In this document: one piece after another, positions 8,372 to 17,300 of the stretch
Position numbering within the stretch: position 1 is the stretch's first letter
How the letters are laid out: each line of letters opens with the position of its first letter
NCBI GenBank assembly: GCA_012034655.1
Contig: JAAUOZ010000029.1
Location: 1 to 41,880, forward strand
DNA from: Leptolyngbyaceae cyanobacterium CSU_1_3
GTDB lineage: Bacteria; Cyanobacteriota; Cyanobacteriia; Leptolyngbyales; Leptolyngbyaceae
Length of the DNA: 41,880 bases
Direction: 5' to 3'
Made by a program: the position numbers and the translations under genes
The notes under the pieces: model-generated
Told to the model about the DNA's origin: nothing
The model's database searches: none
The model's input: the letters and a program-made list of their open reading frames with translations, nothing else

Positions 8372-9563
8372 GTGACTTCCCAGAAGGATCAAACTCAGGC
8401 CCTCATTGACGAGATTGATGGTTCTCTACAAAAAGTGATTTCCCGTCTCCCTTGGGCTGCAAGCGGCCAGATCACGCAACAGCGCCACCTCTTGCAGCGC
8501 ATTCGTAGCTATCTGGTGATGCAGCAACGATCGCTCGTCCGACAACAGCGCCCCTCCGATCCCTCTGAGGTCACTGCAAAACAGGTCATGCAGTCGGTTG
8601 TGCAAGATATGAACGATCTGCGCTCTAGTTTGCTCAAACCTTTGCAGTCTGAAGTGGCAACTTTAACGCAGCAAAGGGGCGCTCTAATTCGCGAGATCCG
8701 CCAGCTAGAAGCACACCGACAAAGCTACCTGCTAGAGCAAACGCCTACGATCGTCCCCGCCCAAAACACGGAACAGTTGCAGAAAGCTCACGAGCAGACT
8801 GACCAGGTTCTCACGACGCTCGATACCACCCTGAGAGTCGTCTTTGAGTCGCTACAGCAAGACATTCAAGCCTATCAAGACTCCCTTTCTCAAGGACTCG
8901 ACAAGCTACATGGGCTGGGGCAACAGGGGGAAGTTATGTTTACAACCCTGGTCAATCGGCTGGCAGAACAGCTAGGGCGAGAAGCCTCCACCTATCTTCA
9001 CTCTCAGACATCCCCAGACTTACCAGAAGCTAAGATCGATCCCCAAAGGTCTCTACCCAGAAACTCAACCGAATCTGCTAAGATTTCGCTGCCCTACCCT
9101 GGCACAGAAATGTCTACAGGTCGCTCCGAAGGGATCGTCCCTCAGCCACCCGAAGCTCCCTCAAATCCGCCTGACCCTTCAGAGACAATCAGCACACTGA
9201 CTGAGCTTCTAGAACAACTATCGCCCGAAGCCAGCCCGCCGCCCCATGTGATTTCGGTAATGCCTCCCGCGATCGACCCCACCTCCGGTATGCGTCCGTC
9301 AGATATACGAACGCTGGCAGAAGCAACCTATACCCCAGACGAAAATCTGCTGCCGCCCCCGATTGCTGAGAGTGCCGAAGTCTGAGCCCCTAAAACTTGA
9401 CTCAACGACGCTCAACCAACTCAGCCAAGACCTCTCTAACCTCGATCGGGTCGAGGATGTATCCGCCTCGGTTGAACCTCCAGCCCCGCGCGCCGCCAAG
9501 CACAATTCGATTTTTAACCTGGAAGGAATGGACGATTTATTTGTGGAAGATCCTCCCCGCTAA
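8372..9563 (+). pseudogene. Coiled-coil cyanobacterial protein, C-terminal tail in a shifted frame
   Basis: The first part (to 9385) is a Gln-rich, largely helical protein with probable coiled coils (for instance residues about 70-130 and 140-200 of the product), then a Pro/Ser-rich linker. The best start is GTG at 8372: AAGGA lies 7 bp upstream and the product begins VTSQKDQTQALIDEID. An in-frame GTG at 8312 has no such site. The frame stops at 9385, but the next frame continues without interruption to 9563 with LKLDSTTLNQLSQDLSNLD and ends NLEGMDDLFVEDPPR, an acidic tail of the kind I recall from cyanobacterial homologues. One extra base between 9356 and 9385, perhaps in the C5 run at 9356-9360, would explain the split. 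Function is unknown; no membrane segment is seen. Confidence 0.65.
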
Positions 9564-9577
9564 ACCTGAACCACAGG

Positions 9578-9613
9578 GCGTAATGCAGTGCTCGGCCGAG
9601 CACTGCATTACGC
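9578..9613. repeat. 36-bp perfect palindrome
   Basis: The sequence from 9578 to 9613 is a perfect loop-free inverted repeat centred on CTCGG/CCGAG, with 18 bp in each arm. It sits 14 bp after the stop of the coiled-coil gene. As RNA it would fold into a strong hairpin, so it may act as a terminator, but no T-run follows (ACAAATATC). It could also be a protein-binding dyad or a small dispersed repeat. Confidence 0.85.
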
Positions 9614-9750
9614 ACAAATATCAGATCTTCACAAAAGTCTCAGGCAGTTCAAAGATTGAGCAAATGCACAGGTTTTCGCTAACACTGGGCAGGTGCGGGT
9701 GAATATAGTGGTTTGGTGAGGTCAACCTTTGAGAAAACCGGCTGCAACCT

Positions 9751-10470
9751 GTGATTACGACCACTGAGATTCCTTCACCTCTGTATTCTGCTTTGCTTGA
9801 ACGCGCTAAGGACATAAACGTTTCTGCTTCAGAATTGCTGACCCCGATCGAGGCAGAACCCCTCCATCCCTCTGTCAGCAGCAAAATCAAACGACTGATT
9901 GATATCGTTGGAGCGCTGGTTGGCTTGTCGATTACAGCCCTGATTGCCATCCCAGTCGCGATCGCCATCCAAATTGATAGCCCCGGCTCCGTCTTCTACA
10001 GTCAGACGCGCTGCGGAGTGAAGGGTCGCCCCTTCCGCATCTGGAAATTTCGCTCAATGGTCAATGACGCAGACCAACTCAAGCACCTCGTCAAAAATCA
10101 AGCTAAGGGCAACATCTTCAAAAGCAAGAATGACCCACGCATCACCCGCATCGGCGCATTTCTCCGTCGCACCAGCTTAGATGAGCTTCCTCAGTTTTGG
10201 AATGTGCTCAGAGGCGAGATGAGTATGGTTGGAACTCGCCCCCCTACCCTAGATGAAGTCAGTAAATATAAGCCTCACCACTGGCAACGCCTCAACGTCA
10301 AACCTGGCATTACTGGCGAGTGGCAAGCTAACGGTCGATCGACCGTCACCGACTTTGAGGACGTTGTAAAGCTCGATTTGGCCTATCAGAATAAATGGTC
10401 GGTCAGCTACGACCTGCAACTGATTTTGAAAACAATTTGGGTCGTTCTCAACAAGCACGGTGCTTGCTAG
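9751..10470 (+). CDS. Bacterial sugar transferase (priming glycosylphosphotransferase for exopolysaccharide)
   Basis: The 239-residue protein matches the catalytic half of WcaJ/WbaP-type enzymes. It has one N-terminal membrane segment (about 49-75, DIVGALVGLSITALIAIPVA), then the cytoplasmic catalytic domain with FRIWKFRSM, DPRITRIGAFLRRTSLDELP and the QFWNVLRGEMSMVGTRPP signature. These enzymes move a sugar phosphate from a nucleotide sugar to undecaprenyl phosphate and so begin lipid-linked polysaccharide assembly. The short form lacks the extra N-terminal membrane domain of full WcaJ. The start is a GTG at 9751 without a clear ribosome site; the next gene is pgsA behind a terminator. It is separate from, but may serve, the polysaccharide genes at 22978-26454. 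Confidence 0.9.
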   Translation: MITTTEIPSPLYSALLERAKDINVSASELLTPIEAEPLHPSVSSKIKRLIDIVGALVGLSITALIAIPVAIAIQIDSPGSVFYSQTRCGVKGRPFRIWKFRSMVNDADQLKHLVKNQAKGNIFKSKNDPRITRIGAFLRRTSLDELPQFWNVLRGEMSMVGTRPPTLDEVSKYKPHHWQRLNVKPGITGEWQANGRSTVTDFEDVVKLDLAYQNKWSVSYDLQLILKTIWVVLNKHGAC

Positions 10471-10513
10471 AAGCAGACCAACCAGCTTACCTCCAAGCTC
10501 AAGTTGAATTTTT

Positions 10514-10547
10514 GGGATAATCCTTTGCGGATTGTCCCTATTTTTTT
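10514..10547 (+). terminator. Intrinsic terminator after the sugar transferase
   Basis: GGGATAATCC and GGATTGTCCC form a ten-pair stem with one G-T pair and a TTTGC loop, followed by TATTTTTTTA. This is a classic Rho-independent terminator placed 43 bp after the stop codon, separating this gene from pgsA. Confidence 0.9.
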
Positions 10548-10579
10548 ATGCTTAAGGCGATGCCGTTTGCTCTCGCTTT

Positions 10580-11107
10580 ATGAATTTGCCCACCTGGATT
10601 ACGATCTCTCGTCTATTTGGAGTACCTTTTTTACTCTATGGACTGCAACACCCAACCCCTGACGTGCGCTGGATCATGGTCGGGGTTTTTCTGCTAGCAG
10701 CCGGGACAGATTGGCTAGACGGCTACCTAGCGCGAAGGTTGAACCAGGTGACAGATCTGGGCAAATTTCTAGATCCCCTGGTTGACAAACTGTTGGTTCT
10801 AGCTCCCCTCATATCGCTGGTTGAGTTACGAGAGATCCCAGCTTGGGGCGTGTTTATGATTTTGGCGCGGGAGTTAACGATCGCGGGCTGGCGGATCGAT
10901 CCCAGTTTGCAGGGCAGTCCCGCGATTCAAGGGGCAAACCTTTGGGGCAAGCTCAAAACAGTTAGCCAGATTGTGGCGATCGCCCTGCTCATCGCACCCC
11001 TGCCTGATTTGTGGCAGCCCCTCTCCTTGATTGCCTTCTGGTTGTCTGTAGCGTTGACCTGGATCTCAGGGGCGATTTATCTGCTTCCAAAGCAAGTCAG
11101 AAGCTAG
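10580..11107 (+). CDS. pgsA: CDP-diacylglycerol--glycerol-3-phosphate 3-phosphatidyltransferase
   Basis: The 175-residue integral membrane protein carries the complete CDP-alcohol phosphatidyltransferase motif: DWLDGYLARR, then G after eight residues, then DPLVDK (about residues 48-72). It makes phosphatidylglycerol phosphate from CDP-diacylglycerol and glycerol 3-phosphate, the committed step to phosphatidylglycerol, the only phospholipid of cyanobacterial thylakoids. About four hydrophobic segments are visible. A terminator lies upstream, so it has its own promoter in the short gap 10548-10579 or just before. Its stop codon overlaps by 4 bp the stop of the convergent ChaN-like gene. Length is normal. 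Confidence 0.95.
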   Translation: MNLPTWITISRLFGVPFLLYGLQHPTPDVRWIMVGVFLLAAGTDWLDGYLARRLNQVTDLGKFLDPLVDKLLVLAPLISLVELREIPAWGVFMILARELTIAGWRIDPSLQGSPAIQGANLWGKLKTVSQIVAIALLIAPLPDLWQPLSLIAFWLSVALTWISGAIYLLPKQVRS

Positions 11108-12016
11108 GGGGATGGAGATCGGTAGTTCCAAAAATAGTCGGCGATCGGTCTGTTGGTTTGGGTTACGAATACCTGGGGTGGATTGAGCAAAACGAGAGAC
11201 TGCGAGAATTTGCGATTTTTGGGCATTCGTCTCGCCACTCGGCTGGGAATGCCATCTCCATAAATGATGTGTCCTTGACCTGCCAAGACAATCACCTGCG
11301 TTTGAGCATTCGCCAGGAGAAATCGACTAATTTGCTCAGCCATCGTCTCATCCCAGAGAACTTGAGCCACAAAGAAGCGATCGAACCCTTTGCTATTGCC
11401 CTTACCCTGGTGCATCTCCTGATAAATTTGGCGAATTCGCTCCCGATAAACTTCCGGTTCCGCTCGAATCTCAGAAACTGGAGGGATGAACCTGCGATCC
11501 TCAAAAGTCAAACTTTCTAACCCACCACGGGCAACTTTTCGAGTGACTTCTGATGGCGTATTCAGTGCAATTACGGTTAAGCGATTCGCCTTGGCAAATC
11601 TTAAAATGGGAGCATAATACTCCCAGGGAAAGCCCCAGCGCTGCTCGTATTGGCTCAGTTCTTGCAGTTGAGATTCTGTAATTTCGCCTGCCAAATAGCG
11701 ATCGAGCACCGACTGATAAGGACGCTGAAACATCTCCAGTGCGATCGCCAGATTAGGGTTCAGGCGATGCAGCGCTCGAATGATTTCAAGTTGTCCCCGG
11801 TGATCATCGGCCCGATCGTGGTTTTCACCCAAATACACGACACTCGCCTGGGCAAGTTTCTTGAGAATCATTTGGGGATCATAGGACTGGCTTTGAGGAC
11901 TCGATACAGAAACGTCGGGGGGCAAGGGAAGGCGTTTGGGCATAAATGGGTGGTGTGCACCATAGAGTTATCCCTAGTGACCATGCCCATGATGCGAGTA
12001 GGAAGTGTTTTATCAT
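11104..12016 (-). pseudogene. ChaN-like (DUF399) exported protein, signal peptide in a shifted frame
   Basis: The body (11104-11943) is a ChaN/DUF399 protein: VVYLGENHDRADDH, AIALEMFQRPYQ, GFDRFFVAQVLWDETMA and VIVLAGQGHIIYGDGIP are the usual conserved blocks. ChaN of Campylobacter is a haem-binding lipoprotein, and the family is distantly related to Tiki-like hydrolases. Read from 11943 alone it lacks a signal. An upstream ATG at 12016 in the neighbouring frame encodes MIKHFLLASWAWSLGITLW and then CTPPIYAQTPSL, a Sec signal peptide with likely cleavage after IYA. The frames join as QTPSLAPDVSVSS if one base is removed from the six-G run at 11917-11922. The protein is thus probably periplasmic or thylakoid-lumenal, and the gene is either mis-sequenced or disrupted. 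Confidence 0.82.
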
Positions 12017-12424
12017 GCTTTATATTTTGTGGCGTAATCGGCTCTATGACAGGGTATATCTGACCACTCTAGGCATCTGTAGCTCATTTCGCATCAGTCT
12101 TTGCTGCCTTTGCTACCCTCATCACTTTGGACTTTAGAGTTGCGATTTTAGATTCTAAAAATTCTGATGACAAGAAGGGTCTAAAGAAGCCTCTGCCGCC
12201 CTGGATGCTTTCGCTCTAGATTCTTGAGTTAGGTAATTCTTTGATTAGATAATAAAGCATACTATTGTCTCTCATCCTTTTCCCCTATGCGATCGGAAAT
12301 TCTGAAGCCCCTGCCCAAATTGTCTGCAAAAGTAGCAGAGGATCGGTAAAAATCATATTTTTCAGCCATCCTGCTTAGAACTATTTTTGGACTTAGCTGA
12401 AGAATGTGTGTCAAAATGTGAAGC
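12017..12424. other. Gap with a dispersed 23-bp repeat
   Basis: No gene is seen here. Positions 12126-12148 are identical to 28960-28982 (it begins TTTGGACTTTAGAGTTGCGA), just upstream of eboF, so this is a dispersed non-coding repeat. The rest is AT-rich and should contain the promoters of the divergent ChaN-like gene and ribF. Confidence 0.6.
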
Positions 12425-13342
12425 GTGTGGATAACCTCTTCTCTTACCAACGTTCTCGCTCCGACTGCTGTTGCCCTAGGAAATTTTGATGGCATTCATC
12501 AAGGGCATCTGCAAGTCATTGCACCTGTCATGAATGACGACTCGCAAACCCGTGCGACTGTCGTGAGCTTTTCGCCCCATCCCAAAGAGTTTTTTACGGG
12601 CCAGCCCCGCAAACTGCTGACTCCCCATTCTGAGAAAGCCTTGCAATTAAGCACGATCGGTGTCGAGCAATTAGTGCTTCTGCCTTTTAATCGAGAGTTG
12701 GCGGCTCTTACCCCTCAGCAGTTTGTCGAAGAAATTCTGATCAGGCATCTGCAAGCAAGACGGGTGAGCATTGGGCAAGATTTTCGGTTTGGCTGCAAAC
12801 GAGCCGGAACGGCGACAGACTTACAGGCGATTGCCAGTGATTATGGAATCGAGGTCACGATCGTGCCGCTCTTAACCTTTCAAGGGGTTCGTATCAGCAG
12901 TTCTGCAATTCGCGAGGCGCTGCAATCGGGAGACTTGCACGGAGCCAATCGAATGCTGGGGCGGGCGTATTGTTTGGTGGGTGAAGTGGTGCAAGGGCAG
13001 CAGTTGGGGCGGACGATCGGCTTTCCGACCGCAAACTTGCAGCTACCGGCCGAGAAGTTTATTCCCAAGCAAGGCGTATATGCAGTACGGGTCTCCGGAA
13101 CTGGCATCGATCGAGAACTGGGCGTGATGAATATTGGCAATCGCCCGACTGTGAATGGGGTAAAGCAGACGATCGAAGTTCATCTGCTCGACTGGTCAGG
13201 AGATTTGTATGGACAAACACTCACCGTGGAGTTAAAGCAGTTCATCCGCTCAGAACAAAAATTTAACTCCTTAGACGATCTAAAATCTCAGATCCGAGCA
13301 GATTGCGACACCGCCAGAACCCTGCGAGTTGCTGTCTCTTAG
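12425..13342 (+). CDS. ribF: Bifunctional riboflavin kinase / FAD synthetase
   Basis: The 305-residue protein has both RibF domains. The N-terminal FMN adenylyltransferase shows ALGNFDGIHQGH and VVSFSPHP, and SSSAIREAL marks its second nucleotide motif. The C-terminal riboflavin kinase shows GRAYCLVGEVVQGQQLGRTI followed by GFPTANL and later GVMNIGNRPTV. It phosphorylates riboflavin to FMN and adenylates FMN to FAD in the cytoplasm. The start is a GTG at 12425 giving VWITSSLTNVLAPTAVALG, which matches the normal N-terminus of cyanobacterial RibF; the Shine-Dalgarno signal is weak. It is followed 67 bp later by the MoxR gene on the same strand. Length and motifs are normal. Confidence 0.96.
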   Translation: MWITSSLTNVLAPTAVALGNFDGIHQGHLQVIAPVMNDDSQTRATVVSFSPHPKEFFTGQPRKLLTPHSEKALQLSTIGVEQLVLLPFNRELAALTPQQFVEEILIRHLQARRVSIGQDFRFGCKRAGTATDLQAIASDYGIEVTIVPLLTFQGVRISSSAIREALQSGDLHGANRMLGRAYCLVGEVVQGQQLGRTIGFPTANLQLPAEKFIPKQGVYAVRVSGTGIDRELGVMNIGNRPTVNGVKQTIEVHLLDWSGDLYGQTLTVELKQFIRSEQKFNSLDDLKSQIRADCDTARTLRVAVS

Positions 13343-13409
13343 AATTGCCTTTCTAGTCTGGCCATCCTGAGTATCATGAACAAAGTTCTTCAGGGACGAG
13401 AAGCCACAC

Positions 13410-14318
13410 ATGAGAGAGCGCATTGAGCAACTGACCCAAAATTTGAGCCAAACGATCGTCGGTAAGTCTGAAGCCATTCGCCTCGTCTTAGTGGCGCTGC
13501 TTTCGGGGGGACACGCCCTGCTGGAAGATGTGCCAGGCGTTGGAAAAACCCTATTAGCGAAGTCGCTAGCCAAGTCGATCGCCGGACGGTTTCAACGGTT
13601 GCAGTGCACACCCGATTTGTTGCCGACGGATGTGACAGGCACTAATATCTGGAACCCGCGATCGGGCGAGTTTGAATTTATGGCAGGACCCGTGTTTGCA
13701 AACATCCTGTTGGCCGATGAAATCAACCGAGCCACGCCCCGCACCCAGGCTGCTTTGCTAGAAGTGATGGAAGAACAGCAGGTGACAGTGGATGGCAACT
13801 CGCGCAAGGTTCCCACTCCATTTTTTGTGATTGCTACCCAGAACCCGATCGAATACCAGGGAACCTTTCCGCTTCCCGAAGCGCAGATGGATCGGTTTGC
13901 CCTCTCTCTCTCGCTGGGATACCCGACAGAACTGGAAGAGTTGCAGATGTTGCAACGCCTGCAAATGGGGCATACCGTGCAAGAACTTCAGCCCTGCGTC
14001 ACCCTGGCAGACGTGCAAGAACTCCAGCGACGTTGCCGACAGGTCAACGTTGAGACTTCGGTGCAACAGTATATTTTGAACCTGGTACGAGCCACCCGGC
14101 AGGACGAAGAAATTACCTTGGGGGTGAGTCCCAGAGGGGCGGTTGCGTTGCAAAGAGGCGCTCAAGCATTAGCCTTTCTGGAAGGCAGAGATTATGTGAT
14201 TCCTGATGATGTGAAAGAACTTGCGCCCCATGTGTTGTCCCATCGGATGATTCCGGCGGGAGGGCGCAGAGCCAGAGGAATTGTCGATCGCCTGCTGCGC
14301 TCGATCGCGATTCCTTAA
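13410..14318 (+). CDS. MoxR-family AAA+ ATPase
   Basis: The 302-residue protein has Walker A in EDVPGVGKTLLAKSLA (about 38-53), Walker B ILLADEINRATPRTQAALLE and the family block ATQNPIEYQGTFPLPEAQMD followed by RF. The C-terminal lid ends with SHRMIPAGGR. MoxR ATPases act as chaperones that help assemble or insert cofactors into partner complexes, usually with VWA-domain proteins. No VWA or DUF58 partner is next to it here, so its client is unknown. It follows ribF by 67 bp and is ended by a clear hairpin terminator at 14382-14408. The start at ATG 13410 matches the family length. Confidence 0.92.
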   Translation: MRERIEQLTQNLSQTIVGKSEAIRLVLVALLSGGHALLEDVPGVGKTLLAKSLAKSIAGRFQRLQCTPDLLPTDVTGTNIWNPRSGEFEFMAGPVFANILLADEINRATPRTQAALLEVMEEQQVTVDGNSRKVPTPFFVIATQNPIEYQGTFPLPEAQMDRFALSLSLGYPTELEELQMLQRLQMGHTVQELQPCVTLADVQELQRRCRQVNVETSVQQYILNLVRATRQDEEITLGVSPRGAVALQRGAQALAFLEGRDYVIPDDVKELAPHVLSHRMIPAGGRRARGIVDRLLRSIAIP

Positions 14319-14381
14319 ATTAGGGGTTCATCGTTTTTTCTCTGCACATGTAGATAAGATTTATGGCGCTAGGTAGACTGG

Positions 14382-14408
14382 GGGCGCGGGATCAAGAAGC
14401 GCCCTTTT
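14382..14408 (+). terminator. Intrinsic terminator after the MoxR gene
   Basis: GGGCGC and GCGCCC form a GC-rich six-pair stem with an 11-nt loop followed by TTTT. It lies 63 bp after the stop codon of the MoxR gene. Confidence 0.7.
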
Positions 14409-14494
14409 GGTAGACACAGATGCCTTGCTTTTAGAAATGCAGCGATCGAGAACCCCAAAAAACACGCAGATTAGGGAGTTAGGGTCATATTTTT

Positions 14495-15313
14495 ATGAGA
14501 ATCAAAGTTCTTCAAACCACAATCTTTAAGCAGTCTTCAAACGATTCCTCGAAGCTGCCGCCTCAAGACAAAGTGACGATCGAAAGGGGCAAAGTTTTAA
14601 ACATCCACTCGTGGAAGCCCGTCGATCGCAACCACTTGAAAATTGCGATTGTCGATGGCTTTTTGGGCGTGCCACCGCGTAATACCTGGTTTGTGTATAT
14701 GCCCCATGTGCAGTTGTTGAACAGTCAAGGGCAGACCATCTCGACGGCGCGATCGCCGTCTTTTCCCATCTCTGTGCCGCCATTGGGTCTGCCCGCGACA
14801 AAATCTCTAGGTGTGCCTTACCATACCCAGCTTAACAATGCTGAGAATCCCGGTGGGGCTTGTAACGTCACCTGTTTTGCAATGGTGATGCGCTACTTCA
14901 AAATTCGCCAGCGCACGAACGCCGTCCAGTTAGAGGATGAGCTATATCGCTATATGGATGTGAAAGGTCTGAGTCGCCACGACCCTCAAGATCTGTCAAT
15001 CATGGCAGCAGATTATGGGTTAAAGAATGATTTGACGCTACAAGGCCGCATGTCGGATATTCGCAAGGCGATCGCCGAGGGCCGTCCTTGTATCATTCAC
15101 GGCTACTTCACCAGTTTTGGGCACATTATTGTGCTGCGCGGCTACGACAGAACAGGCTGCTTTGTGAATGATCCCTTCGGCGAGTGGACAGCCTACGGGT
15201 ATCGCAAAGATCTATCAGGAGAAAATTTACACTACTCCTATAACCTGATCCAACGGGTCTGCTCCCCTGAAGGCCCCAATTTTATGTGGCTCCATCGTCT
15301 CTCTAGAGCGTAA
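14495..15313 (+). CDS. C39-like (papain-fold) cysteine peptidase domain protein
   Basis: The 272-residue protein has an N-terminal SH3-like region (about 1-80: VLQTTIFKQSS ... VTIERGKVLNIHSW) and a Peptidase_C39_2-type domain (about 105-235). The expected catalytic residues are visible: Cys in PGGACNVTCFAMVM, His in SFGHIIVLRGYD, and Asn-Asp in FVNDPFGEW. These domains cleave peptides or act as related amidohydrolases; here there is no ABC transporter part, so it is not a bacteriocin exporter. No signal peptide is visible at the chosen start (ATG 14495), so location is unclear. It stands alone between two terminator-like hairpins. The fold assignment is firm; the substrate is unknown. Confidence 0.8.
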   Translation: MRIKVLQTTIFKQSSNDSSKLPPQDKVTIERGKVLNIHSWKPVDRNHLKIAIVDGFLGVPPRNTWFVYMPHVQLLNSQGQTISTARSPSFPISVPPLGLPATKSLGVPYHTQLNNAENPGGACNVTCFAMVMRYFKIRQRTNAVQLEDELYRYMDVKGLSRHDPQDLSIMAADYGLKNDLTLQGRMSDIRKAIAEGRPCIIHGYFTSFGHIIVLRGYDRTGCFVNDPFGEWTAYGYRKDLSGENLHYSYNLIQRVCSPEGPNFMWLHRLSRA

Positions 15314-15318
15314 GGTTT

Positions 15319-15357
15319 GCTATCCCAAAGCCTGGCAAACTCTAACTTTGGGACAGC
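15319..15357. terminator. Hairpin between convergent genes
   Basis: GCTATCCCAAAG pairs with CTTTGGGACAGC (one mismatch) around a 15-nt loop, 6 bp after the stop of the C39-like gene. It lacks a clear T-tract. It may terminate that gene and, from the other strand, pgi. Confidence 0.5.
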
Positions 15358-15440
15358 CTCACCCTTTACTCGACTTTGTGACTCAACCTTAAGTTTGATC
15401 GTTTGTGGCAATGCTGATGTTGCGAGGTTGATCGCACCCC

Positions 15441-17024
15441 TCAAGCACTGACGGTCAGGCTACCCGGATCGCCCAAGCTGCCCTGTAGCTTCACGCCGCG
15501 CTGATTTGCCTCTAAGTGGCGGACAATTTTGTAGATTGCCTCAATGCGATCGGGGGCGTTTGCCTTGAGAGCGAGAGTTGCCAGAGGCAGTGGAGTCCCT
15601 TCTTGCTGCAAAACTTCCACCACTTTGCGCTGAAGATCAAGAACTGCGGCCGCCGCCTTTTTGCCCGCCTCGACCCCTGGCTGGTGATAGGCGTTGACAT
15701 TCACGAGGAAGCCGTAGAGTCCGACAGCCCTTTCGTAGAGGGCAATCAGCGCACCCACGTTGTGAGCCGTTACTTCAGGAATGGTGAGAGTGACAGAATC
15801 GCGGTGATTTTCATAGAGCGCCTGGCATGTGCCCTGAAGCAGCCCAGATAGATAGTCACCAGAGGTGACACCAGGTTCGACTTCGATGGAGGAGGTGTGG
15901 CGATCGTGCAGCACTTCAATAAAGGTCAGAAAAAAATTGGGAACCCCTTCTCGCAACTGTTGCACGTAGGCATGTTGGTCAGTCGAGCCTTTGTTTCCGT
16001 AGACCGCAATACCCTGATAAACCGTGTTGCCATCTAGATCCTTTTCTTTGCCCAACGACTCCATCACCAACTGTTGCAAATAGCGGCTAAACAGCAGCAA
16101 ACTGTCTTTGTAGGGCAATACCACCATGTCTTTTTCGCCTTTGCCATTGCCTGAGAAGTACCAGGACAACGCCAAAAGGGCGGCGGGGTTGCCCTTAACC
16201 TGAGGCTTACGAGTGGCAATATCCATTTCTTTTGCCCCCGCCAGCATTGCCCGAATGTCGATCCCCTGAAGGGCCGCAGGAACCAGCCCAACGGCTGAAA
16301 ATTCTGAGGTGCGTCCGCCCACCCAGTCGTGCATTGGGAAGGTAGTGAGCCAGCCTTGAGCGTTGGCAATCTGATCCAAATTGCTGCCTCGTCCGGTGAT
16401 GGCAACGGCCTGTTTGCCAAAGTCTAGATTCCGTTCGGCATAGGCGTGTTGAACTTCGATCATGCCGTTTCGAGGTTCGGGTGTGCCGCCCGATTTGGAG
16501 ATCACTAAGACGAGGGTGCTGTTGAGCCGATCGCTCACTTTTGCCAGGACACGATCGATCCCAGCCGGGTCAGTGTTGTCGATGAAATGAATGGCTAGTG
16601 GCGGCAAATCGGGTGATAGCGCTTCTGCCACAAATTCGGGGCCAAGGGCCGATCCACCAATGCCGATCGACAAAATATCGGTAAACTTTGGGGCCTGGGG
16701 AGGGGAAATTTCCCCTGAGTGAATTTTTTTGACAAACGCTTCAATATTTTCCAGCGTTTCTACAATGTCTTGCTTGAGTTCGGTATCCGGTGCTAATTCT
16801 GGATCGCGCAGCCAATAGTGCCCGACCCTGCGGTTTTCGTCAGGGTTGGCGATCGCCCCAGCTTCTAGCGCCGCCATGTCTTGAAAGGCTTGCTCAAATT
16901 TGGGGGTGAGTTGCTCAACGAAGCGATCGTCAAATCGCATCCGGCTGACATCCAGATAGAAGCCCAGACCCGCGTGATAGTAAAGCCATTCTTGATAACG
17001 TTGCCAGAGTGCAGCAGCATCCAT
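15441..17024 (-). CDS. pgi: Glucose-6-phosphate isomerase
   Basis: The 527-residue enzyme interconverts glucose 6-phosphate and fructose 6-phosphate in glycolysis, gluconeogenesis and the oxidative pentose phosphate route. Family signatures are clear: [35 protein letters not shown], the [17 protein letters not shown] block, and [14 protein letters not shown]. The start chosen is ATG 17024 ([19 protein letters not shown]), which gives the normal cyanobacterial length and has an AAAGGGAA ribosome-site-like sequence upstream. The frame stays open 86 codons further, but that stretch runs into a tandem repeat and is not protein-like. It is transcribed divergently from menA. Confidence 0.96.
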   Translation of the reverse strand: MDAAALWQRYQEWLYYHAGLGFYLDVSRMRFDDRFVEQLTPKFEQAFQDMAALEAGAIANPDENRRVGHYWLRDPELAPDTELKQDIVETLENIEAFVKKIHSGEISPPQAPKFTDILSIGIGGSALGPEFVAEALSPDLPPLAIHFIDNTDPAGIDRVLAKVSDRLNSTLVLVISKSGGTPEPRNGMIEVQHAYAERNLDFGKQAVAITGRGSNLDQIANAQGWLTTFPMHDWVGGRTSEFSAVGLVPAALQGIDIRAMLAGAKEMDIATRKPQVKGNPAALLALSWYFSGNGKGEKDMVVLPYKDSLLLFSRYLQQLVMESLGKEKDLDGNTVYQGIAVYGNKGSTDQHAYVQQLREGVPNFFLTFIEVLHDRHTSSIEVEPGVTSGDYLSGLLQGTCQALYENHRDSVTLTIPEVTAHNVGALIALYERAVGLYGFLVNVNAYHQPGVEAGKKAAAAVLDLQRKVVEVLQQEGTPLPLATLALKANAPDRIEAIYKIVRHLEANQRGVKLQGSLGDPGSLTVSA

Positions 17025-17213
17025 AAAATTCGTTCCCTTTGTTTTCCAGCATTGTCTCATCTGCCACTGAACAGTGTATCTATGGGAGCAGAAAGGGGCG
17101 TGAAACTGGCAGGGGAAATTTAAGGTTAGTGAAGCATGGGCAGCGAACCCTGTAACGTTTTCATAACGTGGATGCGATTGCTCTAAACCAAATGGGAGAC
17201 TGGGAAACACAAA

Positions 17214-17275
17214 GTGAGCAAGCTTTGTGAGCAAGCTTTGTGAGTAACTTTGTGAGTAACTTTGTGAGTCGCTTT
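17214..17275. repeat. Short tandem repeat upstream of menA
   Basis: Five head-to-tail units: two of GTGAGCAAGCTTT (13 bp), two of GTGAGTAACTTT (12 bp) and one of GTGAGTCGCTTT. They end 25 bp before the menA start codon, so they lie in or near its leader, in the pgi-menA divergent gap. Copy number could vary by slippage. Confidence 0.9.
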
Positions 17276-17300
17276 CTGGCAATAATTAGGAGTTTTGTGA

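Noticed and set aside
17025..17282. 86-codon N-terminal extension of pgi
   Set aside because: The frame is open but runs through a tandem repeat and is not protein-like; ATG 17024 gives the normal family length and N-terminus.
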